Shown here: piece by piece, positions 13,164 through 18,755 of the stretch
Layout of the letters: each line of letters starts with the position of its first letter
Position numbering within the stretch: position 1 is the first letter of the stretch
Virus record (IMG/VR): IMGVR_UViG_3300048588_000146
Span: 1 to 23,752 of that record
Strand: one strand, 5' to 3'
Source: a virus
DNA length: 23,752 nt
Position numbers and translations under genes: made by a program
The notes under the pieces: generated by a model
What the model saw: the letters and a program-made list of their open reading frames with translations, nothing else
Databases searched by the model: none
What the model was told of the DNA's origin: nothing

Positions 13164-13174
13164 TGTGATAGCAC

Positions 13175-13726
13175 ATGAAGAAATTCATTTTGTTCATCGT
13201 TGTCATGTTGCCGATCACTGCCGCGCTTAGCATGGGTGCCGGCTTCATCTACGCCGGCAATCTTCGCCGCGCACCCGCCATTTCCGTGGAAATGTCGCAA
13301 CCCGCGCGTGTGTTCCAGCCTCTAGCCACACAGGCGCCAGCGCCGCTGAAAGACGAGATTGGCTCAAGCTTGTATGTGTTGCAACTTCAGGATGCCATCG
13401 TGAAGTGTGCCGAGGCGACTGCGCAGTTCTACATCGCCGGCACTCTAGGGGGCGATGCGGTGATGATCAATATTGAACAGGCGCTACTCGCATTCGATGC
13501 GTGTGCTGCCGGCATCCGAAAGTCTACGCCGTCGGCGGACATGATTGACGTGCATGCAGATGCGCTCGAGCTCGCTGATCAAATTGAGCAGCTTACGAAA
13601 ACGGTTCGTGCCGGCATGCGTGGAGAGGATGGTGAATGGGTGAGCAAAGCCAGCGCAAATGTCAAAGAGATTCGCCGGCTGGGTGACTCGATTGCATTGA
13701 AGATGGACGCCTTAACGGGAAAATAG
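13175..13726 (+). CDS. Membrane-anchored or secreted helical protein of unknown function
   Basis: This 183-residue protein starts at ATG 13175. Residues 1-29 are a signal anchor (KKFILFIVVMLPITAALSMG, then AGFIYAG). A proline-rich segment follows, then helical stretches (LYVLQLQDAIVKCAEATAQF; DVHADALELADQIEQLTKTV). Two cysteines (about 80 and 111) may form a disulfide. It lies between head genes but has a membrane anchor, so it is probably not a capsid part. A superinfection-exclusion or envelope role is possible but unsupported by motif. It is the last gene before a strong terminator. Confidence 0.7.
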   Translation: MKKFILFIVVMLPITAALSMGAGFIYAGNLRRAPAISVEMSQPARVFQPLATQAPAPLKDEIGSSLYVLQLQDAIVKCAEATAQFYIAGTLGGDAVMINIEQALLAFDACAAGIRKSTPSADMIDVHADALELADQIEQLTKTVRAGMRGEDGEWVSKASANVKEIRRLGDSIALKMDALTGK

Positions 13727-13757
13727 TTGTAAAATCCCAATCAATCAAATACGCGCC

Positions 13758-13849
13758 CGTTCATGTGGCCGGTGAGCCGCCTGCATGAACGAAGCGAACG
13801 CCGCTAATCAGCGCCGCTCGGAGTGATTCCGAGCGGCGCTTTTGGTTTT
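13758..13849 (+). terminator. Long hairpin plus strong rho-independent terminator
   Basis: An extended hairpin pairs 13758-13768 with 13781-13791 (11 pairs, two of them wobbles) and continues with CGG/CCG around a TGAG loop. A perfect 12-bp terminator stem follows (13811-13822 with 13828-13839, loop GTGAT) and then TTTTGGTTTT. A weak -10-like TAAAAT is at 13730-13735 with no good -35. The layout copies that of 2951-3045. It separates the portal module from the scaffold and capsid module. Confidence 0.9.
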
Positions 13850-13886
13850 CCCCTCGCAGGATGCGCGGGGATAGGTGAGATGCCGA

Positions 13887-14495
13887 ATGAGTGATCAGAA
13901 CAACCAGACGATGACCGAAACGCAGACACCAGCCACCCCGCCGACCGAGGGCGAGACCCTTCGACAGGCTCAGGGCGAGACGCCCCAGCCACTCACGTGG
14001 GACACATGGCACGGCAGCCTGAACGACGAGCAGCGCAAGTTGATCGAAGCGCGATTCAACGAAGACACAAAAGCGCTGAAGGGCGCGCTCGACAAGGAGC
14101 GCGACGAGTCGAAGACGCTCGCAAAGCAGATCAAGGACCTGCAAGGCAAGGCCGAGAAGGGCAGCGAGCTGGAGAAGGCCTTGACCGATTTGCAGGCACA
14201 ACTGGCCGCCGCGACGCAGGAGAAGGACTTCATCCTAAACGCGCCGGCGAAAGGAGTGAGCAACATCAAGGCAGCCTACAAGCTGGCCGTGGCCGATGGG
14301 CTGATCGACGCGAAGGGTGAAATCGACTGGGACGGGTTGAAGGGAGCGTATCCCGAATTGTTTGTGCAGCCGAAGCCGGCGACGCCACCGCCGCCGAACA
14401 CCAACGCCACGAGCACGAGCAAGGGCGTGGAGAAGAACTACGGCGGGCTGTCGCTGACAGAAGTTGCGCAGCGGTATGGCATTCGAGCGGGCTGA
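13887..14495 (+). CDS. Capsid scaffolding protein
   Basis: This 202-residue protein is read from ATG 13887, which has AGGTGAG (13873-13879) at good spacing; GTG 13875 in frame is inside that RBS. The N-terminus is threonine- and proline-rich. Residues about 45-120 are a long charged coiled coil (LIEARFNEDTKALKGALDKE; IKDLQGKAEKGSELEKALTD). Residues 120-150 hold IKAAYKLAVADGLIDAKGEI, and the end is a short conserved-looking LTEVAQRYGIRAG. This is the plan of phage scaffold proteins, which guide coat assembly and then leave. Its place upstream of the decoration and coat genes agrees. Residues 25-31, LRQAQGE, come from a short repeat insertion. Confidence 0.85.
   Translation: MSDQNNQTMTETQTPATPPTEGETLRQAQGETPQPLTWDTWHGSLNDEQRKLIEARFNEDTKALKGALDKERDESKTLAKQIKDLQGKAEKGSELEKALTDLQAQLAAATQEKDFILNAPAKGVSNIKAAYKLAVADGLIDAKGEIDWDGLKGAYPELFVQPKPATPPPPNTNATSTSKGVEKNYGGLSLTEVAQRYGIRAG
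13948..13981. repeat. Dispersed-repeat fragment flanked by a 10-bp direct repeat
   Basis: AGGGCGAGAC occurs at 13948-13957 and 13972-13981 and brackets CCTTCGACAGGCTC. The unit resembles the short 'CTTCGACAAGCTCAGG' dispersed repeat found in many bacterial genomes, often mistranslated as 'ALSLSKG' on one strand or 'LRQAQG' on another. It is in frame within the scaffold gene's flexible N-terminus. Confidence 0.6.
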
Positions 14496-14501
14496 CCGCT
14501 C

Positions 14502-14511
14502 AGGAGTAAAC
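14502..14511 (+). promoter_or_regulatory. CAGGAGTAAA ribosome-binding box
   Basis: The exact 10-mer lies four bases before ATG 14516 and decides that start. Confidence 0.75.
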
Positions 14512-14515
14512 ACAC

Positions 14516-14899
14516 ATGGCAATCACTTTGCCTTCCGATTTGACGAAGATCCGCCCGCTGGAGGGCGCAATCATCCGTCGACTGACCGCGGGCACCGGCG
14601 GCGTGACCGAAGGCGCGGTTGTGGTCGATGGCGCCGATGGCGTCTTGCTCGCCGATGGCAACGCCGGCAACAAGCTGGTGAAGGGTATCGCCTTGAAGGC
14701 AGCCAGCGCCGGGCAGGTCGTGCCGGTGGTGGTGTTCGGCCCGGTGGGCGGCTATACCGGCTGCACCGTTGGCGCTGCGATCTACCCCGACGACACCACG
14801 GCCGGCCTGGCGACGGAGACGGCTTCGACCTACAAAGTTGCGGTGGGCACCGCCGAGACGGCATCCATCGTGTTTGTCAAGCCTGGCTACATCCCCTAG
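14516..14899 (+). CDS. Head decoration protein (DUF2190-like)
   Basis: This 127-residue protein starts at ATG 14516 behind the CAGGAGTAAA box. It is glycine-, alanine- and valine-rich and looks all-beta, with TAGTGGVTEGAVVVDGADGV, LVKGIALKAASAGQVVPVVV and STYKVAVGTAETASIVFVKP. The pattern of a controlled-value 'VxG.AL.AASAGQxVPVVV' segment and its place between scaffold and coat genes match small phage head decoration or stabilising proteins. Such proteins bind the outside of the expanded shell. The family label is by pattern, not search. Confidence 0.75.
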   Translation: MAITLPSDLTKIRPLEGAIIRRLTAGTGGVTEGAVVVDGADGVLLADGNAGNKLVKGIALKAASAGQVVPVVVFGPVGGYTGCTVGAAIYPDDTTAGLATETASTYKVAVGTAETASIVFVKPGYIP

Positions 14900-14921
14900 T
14901 GGCGATGTGAGTCATTTTTGG

Positions 14922-14931
14922 CAGGAGTAAA
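14922..14931 (+). promoter_or_regulatory. CAGGAGTAAA ribosome-binding box
   Basis: The exact 10-mer lies six bases before the major capsid ATG 14938. Confidence 0.75.
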
Positions 14932-14937
14932 ACAACA

Positions 14938-16053
14938 ATGGCACTTCTTGGTGGACGCGATTCCCGCGACCTGGTCGTGTGGACGGGCGTGGATGCAGCT
15001 GAGCTGCGCAAGTTCACTTTGCAGGACGGCACCACGTTTGAAACGGTGGTCGGCCTGCTGGATGGCGCGCTGACTGCACTCAACGCCGAACTGAACGCCG
15101 ATCCGCTCTACAGCGGCCTGATCGGCGGCGTGACGGACAATCCCGAAGTTTCATATCGTATGGGCGCGCCGAACGCCTTCAGCGATTACGACGAATACAC
15201 CCGGCCCGATCCGAATCGCGCCGAGGTGGATGGCCACATGCTGCCGTTGAAGGCAGCCGACTACGCGCTGCGCTGGACGTGGGACTACCTGCGCAAGGCG
15301 TATAGCGCGCAGATCGACGCCGACATTCTCGACGCCGTGCAGGCGTGCCGCGACGTTGCGCGCAAGCGCACATTGGGCCGGCTGATCAAGCGCGCTGACG
15401 ACAGCGGCAAGGCCAACGGCCTGGGCACCGGCGGCTACTCGGTGGGCTTCGCCACGGCGGCAGCCAACACCAATGTCGACTATGCGCCGCCGGCGTTCAA
15501 CGGCACCACGTTCGACACCAGCCACGAGCACTACGCGGCAGCCGGCTCTTCGCTGACCTCTGCGCAGATGGTGACGAACATGAAGAACCTGCGGCAGCAT
15601 GGCCACGCGGGCCCGTTCGACCTGCTCATCAGCGAGACAGATGAGGCGACCTTCCGTGGCTTCACAGACTTCATCGCAGCGACAGATCCGCTGATCCAGT
15701 ATGGCGCATCGAGCAACACGGTGAACCTGGCCGGCGGCTACATCGGCTACCTCACCGCCTCCATGGCGCGCGTGCGCATCGCCCCGGGATTCCCGGCGAA
15801 CTACACGTTCATGTTCAAGAACTACGGCGCCGGCTCGCAGCGCAACCCGCTGCGCGTGCGCGTGCAGAAGGGCGCGCCGGCTCGCTGGAACTTCATGGGC
15901 ATGCCCGATCCCCGAACGGGTGGCGTGTCGCCGGCGAACCCACTGGGCACGCTGATCCTGTGGACGGAGTTCGGCGTGGGTGTCGGCCCGGATCGCACCA
16001 ACGGTGTGGCACACCGCAGCAACGCCTCCTGGGCGGATGGCACAGTGAGCTAA
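14938..16053 (+). CDS. Major capsid protein
   Basis: This 371-residue protein starts at ATG 14938 with a strong RBS. Position after scaffold and decoration genes, size and composition fit an HK97-fold coat protein. Features include an early helical arm (TFETVVGLLDGALTALNAEL), a DEYTRPDPNRAEVDGHMLPL segment, the long central helix (RKAYSAQIDADILDAVQACR), a loop rich in glycine and alanine (GLGTGGYSVGFATAAANTNV) and later strands (GPFDLLISETDEATFRGFTD; MARVRIAPGFPANYTFMFKN). It assembles into the icosahedral shell. I infer the fold from context; no cleaved protease or delta domain is fused. Confidence 0.88.
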   Translation: MALLGGRDSRDLVVWTGVDAAELRKFTLQDGTTFETVVGLLDGALTALNAELNADPLYSGLIGGVTDNPEVSYRMGAPNAFSDYDEYTRPDPNRAEVDGHMLPLKAADYALRWTWDYLRKAYSAQIDADILDAVQACRDVARKRTLGRLIKRADDSGKANGLGTGGYSVGFATAAANTNVDYAPPAFNGTTFDTSHEHYAAAGSSLTSAQMVTNMKNLRQHGHAGPFDLLISETDEATFRGFTDFIAATDPLIQYGASSNTVNLAGGYIGYLTASMARVRIAPGFPANYTFMFKNYGAGSQRNPLRVRVQKGAPARWNFMGMPDPRTGGVSPANPLGTLILWTEFGVGVGPDRTNGVAHRSNASWADGTVS

Positions 16054-16062
16054 GACGAGGCC

Positions 16063-16431
16063 ATGAGCTTTACCTACAACCTGGCCACCGATACCGGCAA
16101 GGTCCGGCTGGAAGTCGGCGACGTGACGAACGGCGCCGGCGTTCGGCCGGACGGCAGCAACCTGGAAGATGAAGAGCTTGCAGTGTGGCTGACCCGCGAA
16201 GGCTCGGTGATGCGCGCTGCAGCTGCGGCGTGCGAGGCGTTGAGCCGGCAATGGGCTGCTGTGGCGAACACCAGCAGCGGCCCGCTGCGCGAGGACTCCG
16301 GCGAGGTGGCCGGGAAGTGGGCGCACCGCGCAAAAGAGCTGCGCGATGCGTATGGCCATGGCGATGCAAATGCGATCGCTGGCGTGATCGCTGGCGGCTT
16401 CACTCGTGAAGATCCTGCGGGCGATGAATGA
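16063..16431 (+). CDS. Head-tail connector (gp6/gp15-like adaptor)
   Basis: This 122-residue protein starts at ATG 16063 behind CGAGG. Its opening, SFTYNLATDTGKVRLEVGDV, followed by GSNLEDEELAVWLTREGSVM and a helical region (RAAAAACEALSRQWAAVANT), is characteristic of adaptor proteins that dock under the portal. It is first of four neck and tail-completion genes joined by 4-bp start-stop overlaps, which indicates tight translational coupling. Confidence 0.85.
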   Translation: MSFTYNLATDTGKVRLEVGDVTNGAGVRPDGSNLEDEELAVWLTREGSVMRAAAAACEALSRQWAAVANTSSGPLREDSGEVAGKWAHRAKELRDAYGHGDANAIAGVIAGGFTREDPAGDE

Positions 16432-16790
16432 CGATGAGCAGCGCGACATTCTCACGGCAATTAAACGTTGAGGCATCGACGCGACGCCCGCCGGCAATGG
16501 TCGGCGGCAAGCGCGGAGATGCGGTAGAGCATTTGCCGTTGGTGCATGTCGCGCCGCTTACGCCGGTTTCAATCGAAACCGCGCAGCGCGTCGGACTGGA
16601 CTCACCCTACAACCTGCTCCAGACGTTCACAGACGGCGACGTAGACATTGCCGACGGCGACGAGCTGACCCCGCAGAGCGGCCGCTATGCAGGGCGCGCA
16701 ATGGCAGTCAAGCGCGTGGTGCGCTTGTCGTGGGGCGTGATGGGCAGGATTGAACGCCTGCACATCCTGCTTGAGAACCTGCGAAGATGA
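16428..16790 (+). CDS. Head closure-type neck protein
   Basis: This 120-residue protein starts at ATG 16428 in an ATGA overlap with the adaptor gene. It has basic N-terminal residues (RPPAMVGGKRGDAVEHLPLV), a central beta-rich part (TPVSIETAQRVGLDSPYNLL) and ends MGRIERLHILLENLRR. Size and place between adaptor and gp10-like genes match head-closure or stopper proteins that seal packaged DNA. The assignment rests mainly on gene order. Confidence 0.7.
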   Translation: MTMSSATFSRQLNVEASTRRPPAMVGGKRGDAVEHLPLVHVAPLTPVSIETAQRVGLDSPYNLLQTFTDGDVDIADGDELTPQSGRYAGRAMAVKRVVRLSWGVMGRIERLHILLENLRR

Positions 16791-17248
16791 TTAGCGTCAC
16801 CATCGAGAACATCCAAGAACTGCAAGCCCGCAATCAGGAACGATATGCGGCGCTTACGCCTTCGGGTGCGCTTGGTGAAGCTGTGAAAGTCACGGCGGCA
16901 GAGTTTCAGCGGTATGCAATCGCTGTAACGCATGTCGGGCGCTACATCCAAAGCAAATCAGGCAGATGGCGCTATGCCCGCGCACATGAGCCAGGGCGCG
17001 GCGGCGGGGCGTTGCGCGCATCGCATCGCATCGACTACAGCGAGACAAGCGGCACAGCGACGGCAACGATCAACATTGACGCCGGCACGGTGAACCCTCT
17101 CACCGGCAACAAGCCCAGCGTCTACGGCGTGTATGAGCATCGGCGCGGCGGCGAACATGCGTTCTATGCGCGTGCGGTGCGTGAGCGTGGCGCAGAGGCC
17201 CTCGCAAGAGGCGCGGCTGTGTTGCGCAGGGGCGTGGTGACGCCGTGA
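16787..17248 (+). CDS. HK97 gp10-like neck/tail completion protein
   Basis: This 153-residue protein starts at ATG 16787 in an ATGA overlap. The N-terminus is helical (ISVTIENIQELQARNQERYA). The centre has TGTATATINIDAGTVNPLTG type strands following a basic glycine-rich loop. The C-terminus reads SVYGVYEHRRGGEHAFYARA then VRERGAEALARGAAVLRRG. The 'YxxxxEHRRGG.HAFYARAVRE' segment resembles the conserved 'YA.yvEfGT...p.PFmrpa' end of gp10-type tail-completion proteins. Gene order supports it. Confidence 0.75.
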   Translation: MISVTIENIQELQARNQERYAALTPSGALGEAVKVTAAEFQRYAIAVTHVGRYIQSKSGRWRYARAHEPGRGGGALRASHRIDYSETSGTATATINIDAGTVNPLTGNKPSVYGVYEHRRGGEHAFYARAVRERGAEALARGAAVLRRGVVTP

Positions 17249-17709
17249 GTGTTGCCAACCGGAAATTGTGGCGTGCTGCGATTGCCAGCGACCTTGAAAC
17301 CGCGCTTGTGCCGGCGTATGCCAACGCGCTCTATGCGGGGCAGGTGGCAACGTTCAACGGGGCGTCGCCCGTCGTGGTTGTTTCATCCGCCGGCAGTGAT
17401 CGCGCTGAAAACGATTCAACGCAAAAGCATGCGTTGTTTATCAATCTGGATGTGTTTGTGTTGTATTCGGACTCTGTGAATGGATTTGATGAGACGGACG
17501 CAGAGGACAAATTAGACGACATTGAAGCGGCCATTGCAACGTGGGTGAAAGACAACGCCACACGCCAACCGTCTGTAAATGCAGTGGGGTGGACAGGGCT
17601 TGAGTATGCCGGCAGAACAAATGCCGACATCGGGCCGGCCTCACTCGGCGGGCAAGACTACCGCTATGAGCAAATAGGGCTGCGCGTCACCATCGAAGGC
17701 GCAGTGTAA
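17245..17709 (+). CDS. Tail terminator-type protein
   Basis: This 154-residue protein starts at GTG 17245 in a GTGA overlap with the previous gene. It opens with NRKLWRAAIASDLETALVPA. The middle, STQKHALFINLDVFVLYSDS followed by DAEDKLDDIEAAIATWVKDN, and a closing strand GGQDYRYEQIGLRVTIEGAV match the alpha-beta plan of small tail terminator (gpU-like) proteins. It would cap the tail tube and join it to the neck. The call depends on both pattern and its place directly before the tail-tube gene. Confidence 0.8.
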   Translation: MSVANRKLWRAAIASDLETALVPAYANALYAGQVATFNGASPVVVVSSAGSDRAENDSTQKHALFINLDVFVLYSDSVNGFDETDAEDKLDDIEAAIATWVKDNATRQPSVNAVGWTGLEYAGRTNADIGPASLGGQDYRYEQIGLRVTIEGAV

Positions 17710-17712
17710 CAA

Positions 17713-17722
17713 CAGGAGTAAA
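17713..17722 (+). promoter_or_regulatory. CAGGAGTAAA ribosome-binding box
   Basis: The exact 10-mer lies three bases before the tail-tube ATG 17726. Confidence 0.75.
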
Positions 17723-17725
17723 CAG

Positions 17726-18394
17726 ATGTTTATCTCAGGCAAAGATGCACGAATCTACCTTGCGCCGGCGGATGCTGACACAGTGGCGTCTACGGCGTAT
17801 TTCGACTTTGACAAGATGGCGGTGAACTGGGCAGTCAACCAGCAGAAGGGGACAACCCAAGTGCCGGTCTACGGCCAGGCCGATGTAACCCTCGCCGGTT
17901 ATTCGTCATGGTCTGTGTCGGGGCAGGTTTATCTTGACCTCACCTCAGGCCGCTTGACTCGCGTTGCCGTGACGAACGGCGGCACGGGCTACACGTCTGC
18001 ACCGACTGTTTCGTTCAGTGGCGGTGCGGGTTCGGGCGCGGCTGCTACGGCTGTGATCGACACCGCCGGCTCTGTGCGCTACATCGTCATTACCAACTGG
18101 GGCAGCGGCTACACGTCTGCGCCTACTGTGTCGTTCAGCGGTGGCGCTGGCTCTGGCGCGGCTGCGACTGCGACCATCAACGACTACAGCGATGAAGTGC
18201 TGGCCGACCTGTATGCGGCTTCACAGGTGAAAGTGAAGATTGCCTTGATCGGCATCACCACATCATCGAAGAAGCCCTACTACGAAGGCACGATGGTGCT
18301 GAGCAGCAACAACATCGCCATTCCCAGCAATGGCGCGGTGGCATTCACCATCAGCGGCAGTGGAAGTGGCGACATGACACGCGGCGAGTTCTAA
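17726..18394 (+). CDS. Major tail (tube) protein with inserted duplicated domain
   Basis: This 222-residue protein starts at ATG 17726. N-terminal residues 1-75 (MFISGKDARIYLAPADADTV; VPVYGQADVTLAGYSSWSVS) and C-terminal residues 152-222 (DEVLADLYAASQVKVKIALI; YYEGTMVLSSNNIAIPSNGA; SGSGSGDMTRGEF) give the tube-protein pattern. Between them, residues 78-111 and 118-151 are two copies of a glycine-rich motif (VTNGGTGYTSAPTVSFSGG, then AGSGAAATA). This motif is common in phage and environmental surface proteins and here would project from the tube as a decoration. The tube-building fold is intact on both sides of the insertion. Confidence 0.85.
   Translation: MFISGKDARIYLAPADADTVASTAYFDFDKMAVNWAVNQQKGTTQVPVYGQADVTLAGYSSWSVSGQVYLDLTSGRLTRVAVTNGGTGYTSAPTVSFSGGAGSGAAATAVIDTAGSVRYIVITNWGSGYTSAPTVSFSGGAGSGAAATATINDYSDEVLADLYAASQVKVKIALIGITTSSKKPYYEGTMVLSSNNIAIPSNGAVAFTISGSGSGDMTRGEF
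17957..18178 (+). repeat. Tandem duplication of a 120-bp coding unit
   Basis: Two copies of a 40-residue unit lie in frame in the tail-tube gene. The protein segments GYTSAPTVSFSGGAGSGAAA are identical in both, while synonymous sites differ, so the duplication is old and protein-level selection has kept both. Confidence 0.85.
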
Positions 18395-18418
18395 CCCATC
18401 TTTCTCCTTCTTTCGGTT

Positions 18419-18452
18419 GCTATGCCGGTGCGTGTGGATGCGCCGGCATAGC
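18419..18452 (+). other. Strong hairpin after the tail-tube gene
   Basis: GCTATGCCGG (18419-18428) pairs perfectly with CCGGCATAGC (18443-18452), and four further pairs with two wobbles extend the stem to a 6-base loop. No T-tract follows. It may stabilise tail-tube mRNA or reduce transcription into the following genes, which are needed in smaller amounts. Confidence 0.7.
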
Positions 18453-18463
18453 GGGGCAAGTGC

Positions 18464-18751
18464 ATGACGCAAGAGAATTTTGAGTATCGCGTGCCAGATG
18501 CAAACGCGCCCGATTTCCTCGCCATTCTGCAATCGCTTGAAGCGATGACGGCGGCGCTGCGGCGCGTTGAATCAGCGGCGAAGAAAGGGCAAATGCCGGC
18601 ATCGGCTGACATTCTCGCGCTGGCTGATGTGCTGGTGTTCTTCTCAACTGACACCGACAAAGACGCCGTGCGTGAGCGCGTGCAGAAGTATTCATTAAAT
18701 GATTACATCAAAGCGGTGAGCGCGTTGATGCCGGAACAAAAGCCGGCCTAA
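18464..18751 (+). CDS. Small protein in the tail assembly chaperone position
   Basis: This 95-residue protein starts at ATG 18464, after the hairpin. It is mainly helical (APDFLAILQSLEAMTAALRR; DILALADVLVFFSTDTDKDA) and ends YSLNDYIKAVSALMPEQKPA. Its position between tail tube and tape measure is where gpG-type tail chaperones are found. No second chaperone frame exists before the tape measure gene and I see no usable slippery site, so the usual -1 frameshift product is probably not made. Chaperone role is inferred from synteny only. Confidence 0.65.
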   Translation: MTQENFEYRVPDANAPDFLAILQSLEAMTAALRRVESAAKKGQMPASADILALADVLVFFSTDTDKDAVRERVQKYSLNDYIKAVSALMPEQKPA

Positions 18752-18755
18752 CATC

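Noticed and set aside
15151-16497. 448-codon minus-strand frame
   Set aside because: It lies opposite the capsid gene and is arginine-, alanine- and histidine-rich with no domain, as expected for the reverse of a GC-rich gene.
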